This document shows positions 16,378 to 24,645 of a stretch of 63,296 bases of DNA, piece by piece. A program made the position numbers and the translations under genes. Position 1 is the first letter of the stretch. Every line of letters begins with the position of its first letter. The notes beneath the pieces were generated by a model. That model did no database searches, had not been told where the DNA came from, and was given only the letters and a program-made list of their open reading frames with translations. This DNA comes from an uncultured Eudoraea sp. (GTDB taxonomy: Bacteria; Bacteroidota; Bacteroidia; Flavobacteriales; Flavobacteriaceae). Location of the stretch: assembly GCF_947258525.1 (NCBI RefSeq), contig NZ_CAMYIP010000051.1, positions 1 through 63,296 on the forward strand. Direction: 5' to 3'.

Positions 16378-17775
16378 ATGGCATATGAACTTAAAACATA
16401 TTATAAAAAGATACTGGCTGATACCATTACCCCTGTCAGCGTATATCTAAAAATTCGTGATAAGTTTCCCAATAGTATACTTTTGGAAAGTAGTGATTAC
16501 AGGGCAAATGACAATACCTTCTCCTATATCTGTAGCAATCCAATAGCTTCTATCAAAGTAAAGGATGAAAAAATTACACTGTTATTTCCGGATAAATCTG
16601 TTAAGGAAATAGCTATAAACAACAAGAACGATGTCGTAGATATTATACATAATTTCAGTCAAGAGTTCAAAACAGAAACCAATGGCTTTAAATTTATTAA
16701 TAATGGCCTGTTTGGTTATATGTCATATGATGCCGTCAGATACTTTGAAGATATCTCAATTTCAAAAAAAGATGGTGCCCTTGATATTCCTGATATTTAT
16801 TATGCAGTTTACCAAAATATAATAGCTATTAATCATTTTAAGAATGAGGCTTATATCTTTGCCCATTGCTATAATTCAGATAATAATATTTCTGAAATTG
16901 AACAGCTGCTTAACATAAGAAATTTCGCGTCCTACAATTTTAGAAAAGAGGGTTCGGCCTCATCAAACTTAAATGATGAAGATTATAAAGAACACGTAGC
17001 ACTGGCTAAAAAACATTGTAAAAGGGGTGATGTTTTTCAATTAGTCCTTTCAAGAAGGTTTTCACAAGGGTTTAAAGGCGATGAATTTAATGTTTACAGG
17101 GCCCTGCGCTCCATTAATCCATCTCCATATCTGTTCTATTTTGACTATGGGGACTTTAAAATCTTTGGCAGTTCACCTGAAGCTCAATTAATAGTGAAAG
17201 ACGGAAAGGCAGAAATACATCCGATTGCCGGTACTTTCAAAAGAACAGGTAATGATGAAGAAGATGCATTACTAGCCAAAAAACTAACAGAAGATGAAAA
17301 GGAAAATAGCGAACACGTTATGCTGGTAGACCTTGCGCGTAATGATCTGAGCAGACATGGGAATATGGTAAATGTTGAAAATTACAGGGAGGTACAATTC
17401 TTTTCACATGTTATTCATCTCGTTTCAAAAGTTACTGGGCAAAAGAAAAAAGAAACTCCTACTATGAAAGTGGTGGCAGACACATTCCCTGCAGGCACCC
17501 TCAGTGGTGCTCCCAAACATATGGCAATGCAACTCATTGAGAAATATGAGACCACTAATAGGGATTATTACGGTGGTGCAATCGGTTTTATGGATTTTAA
17601 CGGAGATTTTAATCACGCCATAATGATACGTACCTTTTTAAGTAAGAATCACCAACTTCACTTTCAGGCAGGAGCGGGATTGGTAGCTGCCTCTGAGCCG
17701 GAAAAAGAGCTGCAGGAAACATATAATAAATTGGGAGCTCTTAACAAAGCCCTCGAAATTGCAGAAACTATCTGA
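16378..17775 (+). CDS. trpE: Anthranilate synthase component I
   Basis: A 465-residue TrpE converting chorismate to anthranilate with ammonia supplied by TrpG. The N-terminal domain carries LLES (residues 35-38), the motif linked to feedback inhibition by Trp. The chorismate-binding half has FGSSPEAQL, HPIAGTFKRTG, LVDLARND and FPAGTLSGAPKHMA. The length is typical. It is the first structural gene of trpEGDCFBA, after the attenuator; the gap to trpG is 19 bases. Confidence 0.97.
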   Translation: MAYELKTYYKKILADTITPVSVYLKIRDKFPNSILLESSDYRANDNTFSYICSNPIASIKVKDEKITLLFPDKSVKEIAINNKNDVVDIIHNFSQEFKTETNGFKFINNGLFGYMSYDAVRYFEDISISKKDGALDIPDIYYAVYQNIIAINHFKNEAYIFAHCYNSDNNISEIEQLLNIRNFASYNFRKEGSASSNLNDEDYKEHVALAKKHCKRGDVFQLVLSRRFSQGFKGDEFNVYRALRSINPSPYLFYFDYGDFKIFGSSPEAQLIVKDGKAEIHPIAGTFKRTGNDEEDALLAKKLTEDEKENSEHVMLVDLARNDLSRHGNMVNVENYREVQFFSHVIHLVSKVTGQKKKETPTMKVVADTFPAGTLSGAPKHMAMQLIEKYETTNRDYYGGAIGFMDFNGDFNHAIMIRTFLSKNHQLHFQAGAGLVAASEPEKELQETYNKLGALNKALEIAETI

Positions 17776-17794
17776 AAAGGATAATAACTAAGTC

Positions 17795-18358
17795 ATGAAC
17801 AGAATACTGGTAATAGATAATTACGATAGCTTTACATATAACCTGGTGCATTATCTTGAGGATTTGGGTTGTGAGGTGGTTGTTAAGCGTAATGACCAAC
17901 TAAAGTTAGAGGAAGTAGATGAGTTTGAGAAAATAGTACTTTCACCAGGTCCCGGAATTCCTGATGAAGCAGGGCTTCTTAAAGAAATTATTGCTAAATA
18001 TGCCCCAACAAAAAGCATATTTGGAGTATGTCTTGGACAACAGGCTATTGGGGAAGTTTTTGGTGGCAAATTGATAAATTTAGACGAAGTATATCACGGG
18101 ATAGCCACAAAAATAAACCTTGAAAAAGAAGAACCATTATTTGAAGGGCTGCCAGGAGAAATTGTAGTAGGCAGATATCATTCCTGGGTTGTTGATCCGA
18201 AACTACCCGATGTCCTTGAAGCCACTTCATTCGATGAAAATGGACAATTGATGTCTTTGAGACATAAATCTTATGACGTTTGTGCCGTTCAGTTTCATCC
18301 CGAATCCGTACTTACTCCAGAAGGCAAACAAATTCTTAAAAATTGGCTGAATAACTAA
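17795..18358 (+). CDS. trpG: Anthranilate synthase component II (glutamine amidotransferase)
   Basis: A 187-residue class I glutamine amidotransferase releasing ammonia from glutamine for TrpE. The start MNRILVIDNYDSFTYNLVHYL is typical. The nucleophile is Cys79 in FGVCLGQQAIGE, and the catalytic His-x-Glu lies in QFHPESVLT. It is a stand-alone domain, not fused to TrpD as in enterobacteria. In some bacteria TrpG also serves folate synthesis; context here points to Trp. Confidence 0.96.
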   Translation: MNRILVIDNYDSFTYNLVHYLEDLGCEVVVKRNDQLKLEEVDEFEKIVLSPGPGIPDEAGLLKEIIAKYAPTKSIFGVCLGQQAIGEVFGGKLINLDEVYHGIATKINLEKEEPLFEGLPGEIVVGRYHSWVVDPKLPDVLEATSFDENGQLMSLRHKSYDVCAVQFHPESVLTPEGKQILKNWLNN

Positions 18359-18394
18359 TTAAACTGTTTGTGATTCACTATAAACTTAGCACAA

Positions 18395-19387
18395 ATGAAA
18401 GAGATTCTAAATAAATTGATTAATCATGACATGCTCTCCAAGGAGGATGCTAAACAGGTATTGGTAAATATTGCAAAAGGTACTTATAACAATAGTCAGA
18501 TTGCAGCATTTCTTACGGTGTACATGATGCGCAGTATTACCATAGAAGAATTAGAAGGGTTTCGGGATGCACTCTTAGAGCTATGTCTGGCCATAGATTT
18601 GTCTGAATACAATCCAATTGATTTATGCGGAACGGGTGGTGACGGCAAGGATACCTTTAATATTTCTACGCTGGCATCCTTTGTAACGGCGGGAGCCGGA
18701 ATTAAAGTAACCAAACATGGCAATTACGGAGTATCGTCTACCTGCGGGAGCAGTAATGTTATGGAATTTTTAGGTGTAAAATTCAGTAATGAGGAGGATT
18801 TTCTGAGAAAGTCTATGGACGAAGCCGGGATATGTGTATTACACGCTCCATTGTTTCATCCTGCTATGAAAAATGTGGCCCCAATACGCCGGGAACTGGC
18901 AGTGAAGACATTTTTCAATATGCTGGGACCCATGGTGAACCCTGCTTTTCCTCAAAATCAAATAGTTGGTGTTTTTAATTTGGAATTGGCACGTATGTAT
19001 GGGTATCTCTATCAGAACACGGATAAAAAATATACGGTTCTTCACGCACTTGACGGGTATGATGAGATTTCATTGACAGGTAGCACCAAAACTATTTCCA
19101 ATAATACTGAGGCTATTCTAAACCCTTCAGATTTTGGGGTAGAAAGTGTAATGGAAAGCGAAATAGAAGGAGGTGAAAGTATTGACAAATCTGCTCAGAT
19201 ATTTATGGATATTTTGCAAGGTAAAGGCACAGAAGCACAAAACAATGTGGTCTGTGCAAATGCAGGGGTAGCTATCGCCACAGTTCTGGATATTAATCCA
19301 AAAGAAGGATTTGAAAAAGCTAAAGAATCTCTCCTAAACAGAAATGGCCTTAATGCCCTAAAAAAACTCCAGCAATTAAGTAACTGA
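18395..19387 (+). CDS. trpD: Anthranilate phosphoribosyltransferase
   Basis: A 330-residue enzyme joining anthranilate to PRPP. It shows the PRPP/Mg site DLCGTGGDGKDTFNIST, the loop KHGNYGVSSTCGSSNVMEFLG and NMLGPMVNPAFPQNQIVGVF. The final stop codon overlaps the trpC start by one base (TGATG), suggesting translational coupling. It is third in the trp operon. Confidence 0.96.
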   Translation: MKEILNKLINHDMLSKEDAKQVLVNIAKGTYNNSQIAAFLTVYMMRSITIEELEGFRDALLELCLAIDLSEYNPIDLCGTGGDGKDTFNISTLASFVTAGAGIKVTKHGNYGVSSTCGSSNVMEFLGVKFSNEEDFLRKSMDEAGICVLHAPLFHPAMKNVAPIRRELAVKTFFNMLGPMVNPAFPQNQIVGVFNLELARMYGYLYQNTDKKYTVLHALDGYDEISLTGSTKTISNNTEAILNPSDFGVESVMESEIEGGESIDKSAQIFMDILQGKGTEAQNNVVCANAGVAIATVLDINPKEGFEKAKESLLNRNGLNALKKLQQLSN

Positions 19388-20172
19388 TGGATATATTAGA
19401 AAAAATAGTTGTCGATAAAAAGAGAGAATTACACCTTAAAAAAAATGTAATCCCTCTCAAGCAATTAGAGACTTCATTCCTCTTCCAAAGGGCAACTCAA
19501 TCCCTGGCTAGTGCTCTGAGAAATAGTAAAACCGGTGTTATTGCCGAGCACAAAAGAAGGTCTCCTTCCAAATCTGTGATCAATCAGAATGAAAGTGTGC
19601 AGGATATTGCCATAGGATATATGAATGCTGGTGCGAGTGGTATGTCCGTATTAACAGATGCAAAATATTTTGGAGGATCTCTGGACGATTTAATATTAGC
19701 CAGGGCAGCAGTAGATTTTCCGCTATTAAGAAAGGAATTTATCATAGACGAATACCAAGTCATAGAAGCTCGCGCTTACGGAGCTGATACTATTTTGCTT
19801 ATTGCTGCTATTTTGACAAGAAAACAAATAAAAGTTTTATCAGAATTATCGAAGAGTTTGGGAATGGACGTATTACTGGAAGTTCACAATGAAGAAGAAC
19901 TGGTTAAATCAATAATGCCCAGTTTGGATTTATTGGGAGTAAATAATCGCAACCTTAAAACCTTCAAAGTAGACTTGGAAACCAGCATATCTCTTTCGCA
20001 ACAGATCCCTAATGAATTTGTAAAGGTATCGGAAAGTGGTATTAGCTCTGTTGATGCGATTAAAATGCTAAGAGAATTGGGTTACCAGGGTTTCTTAATT
20101 GGTGAAACCTTTATGAAAACATCAAACCCGGGTGAGAGTGCCGGGCAATTTATAAACCAGATGCAGAGATGA
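19387..20172 (+). CDS. trpC: Indole-3-glycerol phosphate synthase
   Basis: A 261-residue TIM-barrel enzyme closing the indole ring from CdRP. Motifs include AEHKRRSPSKSVI, ADTILLIAAIL, LLGVNNRNLKTFKVDLE and VSESGISS. It is separate from TrpF, unlike the fused enterobacterial TrpCF. It overlaps trpD by 1 base and trpF by 4 bases (ATGA). Confidence 0.96.
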   Translation: MDILEKIVVDKKRELHLKKNVIPLKQLETSFLFQRATQSLASALRNSKTGVIAEHKRRSPSKSVINQNESVQDIAIGYMNAGASGMSVLTDAKYFGGSLDDLILARAAVDFPLLRKEFIIDEYQVIEARAYGADTILLIAAILTRKQIKVLSELSKSLGMDVLLEVHNEEELVKSIMPSLDLLGVNNRNLKTFKVDLETSISLSQQIPNEFVKVSESGISSVDAIKMLRELGYQGFLIGETFMKTSNPGESAGQFINQMQR

Positions 20173-20810
20173 AATTTAAGATCTGTGGAATGAAGGATAA
20201 TATTGGGGAGGTTGCAGCAATGCTGCCAGATTACCTTGGATTTATCTTTTGGGAGCCTTCCAAACGCTTTTTTGACGGTTCTATTCCTGAATTGGATAAG
20301 ACAATTAGTAAAGTTGGGGTTTTTGTTGATGCTAATATTGAAGAAATTTTAAGTCGCACAAAAAGATTTTCATTAAATGCGGTACAATTGCATGGGGATG
20401 AATCACCTGAATACTGTGCGAAACTAAAAGAGAAATTTAACAAGCAAAATATCAAAATTGATATTCTCAAGGTATTTAGCATAAAAGACAGTTTTGATTT
20501 TTCACAACTTGGTCCATTTGAGAAATCTGCTGATTTCTTTTTATTTGATACAAAGGGCAAGTTACCCGGTGGAAATGGATATCAATTTAACTGGGAAGTA
20601 CTAAAAGGATATCCATCTAAAAAACCCTATTTCCTTAGTGGAGGAATTGGGCCGGAGGAACTCAATAGTGTTTTGGATTTTCTTCAAAAAGAAGAATCTA
20701 AATATTGCCATGCTATCGATGTCAACAGTAAATTTGAAATAGCTCCTGGCCTGAAGGATATAGATAAATTAAATGAATTTAAGAATCGGTTGTTTAAAAC
20801 CAACTTATAA
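20169..20810 (+). CDS. trpF: Phosphoribosylanthranilate isomerase
   Basis: A 213-residue TIM-barrel enzyme performing the Amadori rearrangement of PRA to CdRP. It starts [11 protein letters not shown] with the catalytic Cys near residue 6, and carries [26 protein letters not shown] and [10 protein letters not shown]. It overlaps trpC by four bases, with trpB 14 bases downstream. Confidence 0.95.
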   Translation: MKFKICGMKDNIGEVAAMLPDYLGFIFWEPSKRFFDGSIPELDKTISKVGVFVDANIEEILSRTKRFSLNAVQLHGDESPEYCAKLKEKFNKQNIKIDILKVFSIKDSFDFSQLGPFEKSADFFLFDTKGKLPGGNGYQFNWEVLKGYPSKKPYFLSGGIGPEELNSVLDFLQKEESKYCHAIDVNSKFEIAPGLKDIDKLNEFKNRLFKTNL

Positions 20811-20824
20811 AAAAATATAAGAAT

Positions 20825-22006
20825 ATGACTTACAATGCTAATGAAAAAGGGTATTACGGACAGTTTGGAGGGGCATTTATCCCGGAAATGCTGTACCCGA
20901 ATACTGAAGAGCTACGGCAAAATTATATTCAGATTATGGAGGAACCCTCTTTCAAAAAAGAGTTCCATGCATTATTAAAAGACTATGTAGGAAGGCCCAC
21001 GCCGCTCTATTTTGCTAATCGCCTTTCGGATAAGTATAAAACGAAAATTTACCTGAAAAGAGAAGATTTATGTCATACAGGTGCCCATAAGGTCAATAAT
21101 ACCATTGGGCAAATATTAATGGCCAAAAGACTGGGTAAAACAAGAATCATCGCAGAAACAGGAGCCGGGCAACACGGGGTAGCTACCGCTACAGTTTGTG
21201 CACTTATGGGAATTGACTGTGTGGTCTATATGGGCGAAATAGATATTGCCCGTCAGGCACCAAACGTGGCCAGAATGAAAATGTTAGGAGCAGAAGTAAG
21301 GCCTGCGCTATCGGGAAGCAGGACACTGAAAGACGCTACAAATGAGGCTATACGCGACTGGATAAACAATCCTGTAGACACGCATTATATCATAGGTTCT
21401 GTTGTTGGCCCGCACCCCTACCCCGATATGGTAGCCAGATTTCAATCGGTAATTTCAGAGGAAATACAGTCTCAGCTCTTGGAAAAAGAAGGTACTCCTA
21501 ACCCTGATTATTTAATAGCCTGCGTGGGTGGTGGAAGCAATGCCGCTGGTACGTATTATCATTATCTGGATAATATGGATGTAGGGATCATTGCAGTGGA
21601 GGCAGCCGGTAAAGGAATTCATTCCGGAGAAAGTGCTGCAACTTCTGCTCTGGGTAAGGTTGGAATTATTCATGGCAGTAAAACGTTGCTTATGCAAACA
21701 CAAGATGGTCAGATAACTGAACCCTATTCTATTTCTGCGGGTCTTGATTATCCGGGTGTTGGACCTATGCATGCCCATTTGTACACCTCCGGGAGGGGAG
21801 AATTTATTTCAGTTACCGATGATGAAGCCATGACAGCGGGATTATTAGTATCTCAATTGGAAGGCATTATACCTGCAATAGAAACTTCCCATGCTTTTGC
21901 CATATTTGACCATAGAAAATTTAAACCAGACGACATTTTAGTCATTAATCTCTCGGGAAGAGGTGATAAAGATTTGCAGACCTATATAGATTATTTCAAA
22001 TTATAA
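20825..22006 (+). CDS. trpB: Tryptophan synthase beta subunit
   Basis: A 393-residue PLP enzyme making Trp from indole and serine. The PLP lysine is K89 in [10 protein letters not shown], the Gln-Glu region [15 protein letters not shown] is intact, and the phosphate-binding glycine loop is [15 protein letters not shown]. Length and motifs fit TrpB1, the partner of TrpA, which follows 14 bases downstream. Confidence 0.97.
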   Translation: MTYNANEKGYYGQFGGAFIPEMLYPNTEELRQNYIQIMEEPSFKKEFHALLKDYVGRPTPLYFANRLSDKYKTKIYLKREDLCHTGAHKVNNTIGQILMAKRLGKTRIIAETGAGQHGVATATVCALMGIDCVVYMGEIDIARQAPNVARMKMLGAEVRPALSGSRTLKDATNEAIRDWINNPVDTHYIIGSVVGPHPYPDMVARFQSVISEEIQSQLLEKEGTPNPDYLIACVGGGSNAAGTYYHYLDNMDVGIIAVEAAGKGIHSGESAATSALGKVGIIHGSKTLLMQTQDGQITEPYSISAGLDYPGVGPMHAHLYTSGRGEFISVTDDEAMTAGLLVSQLEGIIPAIETSHAFAIFDHRKFKPDDILVINLSGRGDKDLQTYIDYFKL

Positions 22007-22020
22007 TTGGTTCCCATAAA

Positions 22021-22794
22021 ATGAAGAACAGAATTCAAAAAAAGCTGGAAGAAGATAAAAAACTGGTTTCCATTTATTTCTCAGCCGGTTATCCAAATCT
22101 AAACGATACAGTTTCCATTATTCAGGATCTGGAAACTAACGGTGTGGATATGATAGAAATAGGCTTGCCATTCAGTGATCCTCTGGCAGATGGCCCTACC
22201 ATTCAGGAAAGTTCTACCATAGCTTTAAAGAATGGTATGGGAACAGATTTACTTTTTGATCAATTAAAAGAAATAAGAAAAACCGTTTCAATACCCCTGA
22301 TCATTATGGGGTATTTTAATCCTGTCTTGCAGTATGGCGTAGAGAACTTTTGTAAAAAATGCCAGGAAATAGGTATAGATGGTCTTATCCTTCCGGATTT
22401 ACCTCTGGATGTTTACAAGGAAGAATATGAGACCATTTTTAAAAAGTATAACCTCATCAACATTTTTCTTATTACACCACAAACCAGCGAATCACGAATT
22501 TTACAAATAGATGATGCTTCAGATGGATTTATCTACATGGTTAGTTCGGCAAGCACAACCGGCGCTAAGCAAGGGTTTGGTGAAGAGCAGGATGCCTATT
22601 TTAAGAGAATTGCCTCAATGAATCTTAAAAATCCTCAAATTGTAGGATTTGGTATAAGTAACGCCCAAACCTTTAAACAGGCTACAAATACGGCAAAGGG
22701 AGCCATCATTGGCTCAGCTTTTATTAAAATGTTGTCGCAAAAAGGAACAGTTGGAATCTCGGAATTTATCCAAACAATTAAACCAGTATCATGA
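22021..22794 (+). CDS. trpA: Tryptophan synthase alpha subunit
   Basis: A 257-residue TIM-barrel subunit cleaving indole-3-glycerol phosphate to indole, which is channelled to TrpB. The signature MIEIGLPFSDPLADGPTIQ includes the catalytic Glu and Asp region, and the phosphate site FGISNAQ is present. Its stop overlaps the next start by four bases (ATGA). Confidence 0.96.
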   Translation: MKNRIQKKLEEDKKLVSIYFSAGYPNLNDTVSIIQDLETNGVDMIEIGLPFSDPLADGPTIQESSTIALKNGMGTDLLFDQLKEIRKTVSIPLIIMGYFNPVLQYGVENFCKKCQEIGIDGLILPDLPLDVYKEEYETIFKKYNLINIFLITPQTSESRILQIDDASDGFIYMVSSASTTGAKQGFGEEQDAYFKRIASMNLKNPQIVGFGISNAQTFKQATNTAKGAIIGSAFIKMLSQKGTVGISEFIQTIKPVS

Positions 22795-23021
22795 GCATGT
22801 TTAACGATTGGAAAATTATAATCTTGTTATGTTTAACTCTGGGATTGGCGCCTTTTTTTCCTGAACCTCATTTATGGGGTAAACTTAGATGGGTTATTGG
22901 CGGAAGTGTTGGGATGAAACCCATAGATTGGTTCGATCTTTTTTTCCATGGATTTCCATTTCTCCTTTTAATTCGTTTACTTGTTTTAAAATTAAAGTAC
23001 TTGATCAACTCCAAGAATTAA
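22791..23021 (+). CDS. Small membrane protein coupled to trpA
   Basis: A 76-residue protein with two hydrophobic stretches: WKIIILLCLTLGLAPFF near the N-terminus and FFHGFPFLLLIRLLVLKLKYLI near the C-terminus. The middle is PEPHLWGKLRWVIGGSVGMKPIDWFD. I recall similar small proteins in Flavobacteriaceae, sometimes loosely labelled as transporter-related, but the function is not known. The four-base overlap with trpA implies co-translation. A second ATG two codons downstream (22797) is possible. Confidence 0.7.
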   Translation: MSMFNDWKIIILLCLTLGLAPFFPEPHLWGKLRWVIGGSVGMKPIDWFDLFFHGFPFLLLIRLLVLKLKYLINSKN

Positions 23022-23054
23022 CAAAATTAAATCCTTATAAATTTACCTTACCGC

Positions 23055-24569
23055 ATGAAAAATTTAGCAACATGTTTATGTCTTTTATTATTTTGGATCA
23101 ACAATGCGCAAGAAGTAGAGGTTAAAGTTCAAGAAGCAGAGGTAAAAGCACAAGTCAGGCATACTATAGACGAGCTAAGAGAATTTATAGCAATCCCTAA
23201 CGATGCTTTAGATCATTCAGATATCAACAGAAATCTTTCTTGGCTCACTAAAAAATTCAATGAAAGAGGCTTTAATTCATCTGTGCTTCCCACCGAAGGT
23301 GAATCACTTTTTTTTGCGGCCCTTCCTATGCAAGATGACAAACCGACAATTCTATTTTATATGCATTTCGATGGGCAGTCTGTGGATCCCTCTAAATGGG
23401 ATCAGCCAGATCCTTATAAAGTAGTACTGAAAGCAAAGGAAAACGATACATGGAAAACACATTCATTCGATGATTTAAAGGAGGATGTAAATTATGATTG
23501 GCGCCTTTTTGGTCGTTCTACCTCAGATGACAAGGGACCAATTGTTATGTTTCTGAACACAATAGATCTTTTGAAGAAAAACAATGTAGAAATTCCTTTT
23601 AATGTAAAAGTAATATTAGACGGAGAGGAAGAAAAAAGTAGCGCACCCCTGCCAAAGGCTGTTAAAGAATATAGAGAATTGTTAGAAGCAGATTTTCTGA
23701 TCATATCAGATGGTCCTGTCCATTCTTCCGGTAATCCAACAATTGCGTATGGCGCAAGAGGAATAACTTCTTTAACCCTAACCACCTATGGCCCTATAAA
23801 TCCACAGCATAGTGGCCATTATGGCAATTATGCTCCTAATCCCGGGTTTCAATTGGCTCAGGTATTGGCGAGCATGAAAGATAAGGAGGGCAGAGTATTG
23901 ATTGAAGGATACTATGATGGCATTACTATAGACGAATCAACAAAGAATATACTAAATAGTGTGCCAGATGATGCCAATACAATTAATACCCACCTGGCTA
24001 TTAAACAACCCGAAAAAGTGGGCTCTTTTTATCAGGAAGCCCTGCAATATCCATCATTGAATATTAGGGGGTTATCTTCAGGATGGGTTGGTGAAAAAGC
24101 ACGTACCATAGTGCCTGAAAGTGCCACTGCTGAAATAGATATCAGGCTGGTCCCTGAAACTGATGGTAATCGACTGAAAAACCTTGTCAAAAAGCATATC
24201 GAAAATGAAGGGTATTTTGTAATGACCGATGTTCCGGATGTTAGTCAAAGAATGAAGCATGATAAGATCATATCCATTACCGAAGGTACAGTCACAGATG
24301 CGTTCAGGACAGATTTGGACAATCTGTATGGCAATTACCTTGTAGATACTTTTAAAAATACATTTTCAGAAGATGTTGTACAAATAAGGATCATGGGGGG
24401 TACTGTTCCAATTGCACCCTTTGTTAACGAACTAAAAATTCCAGCCTTTCTCGTCCCCCTCGTGAATCCCGATAATAATCAGCATAGCCCTAATGAAAAT
24501 TTAAAAATAGGGCAGATTGCCTACGGCATAGAAGTCTTTTATGGGATTTTAAGCAACAAAATGGAATAG
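23055..24569 (+). CDS. M20 family metallopeptidase, exported
   Basis: A 504-residue dizinc peptidase with an N-terminal signal peptide (MKNLATCLCLLLFWINNAQE). Zinc-ligand motifs are in order: YMHFDGQSVDP, RSTSDDKGPIVMF, DGEEEKSS with the catalytic Glu, and the late His in NQHSPNENL. The dimerisation (lid) domain lies between. It likely trims peptides or dipeptides in the periplasm. It is not obviously part of the trp unit: 33 bases separate it from the small membrane protein gene. Confidence 0.88.
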   Translation: MKNLATCLCLLLFWINNAQEVEVKVQEAEVKAQVRHTIDELREFIAIPNDALDHSDINRNLSWLTKKFNERGFNSSVLPTEGESLFFAALPMQDDKPTILFYMHFDGQSVDPSKWDQPDPYKVVLKAKENDTWKTHSFDDLKEDVNYDWRLFGRSTSDDKGPIVMFLNTIDLLKKNNVEIPFNVKVILDGEEEKSSAPLPKAVKEYRELLEADFLIISDGPVHSSGNPTIAYGARGITSLTLTTYGPINPQHSGHYGNYAPNPGFQLAQVLASMKDKEGRVLIEGYYDGITIDESTKNILNSVPDDANTINTHLAIKQPEKVGSFYQEALQYPSLNIRGLSSGWVGEKARTIVPESATAEIDIRLVPETDGNRLKNLVKKHIENEGYFVMTDVPDVSQRMKHDKIISITEGTVTDAFRTDLDNLYGNYLVDTFKNTFSEDVVQIRIMGGTVPIAPFVNELKIPAFLVPLVNPDNNQHSPNENLKIGQIAYGIEVFYGILSNKME

Positions 24570-24645
24570 TTGATTTTCAGCCTGCTTTGAGATAAAAATG
24601 TCTTATTCATTCTAAAAAATAGCATAAAGCTGCTGCATACCTCAG

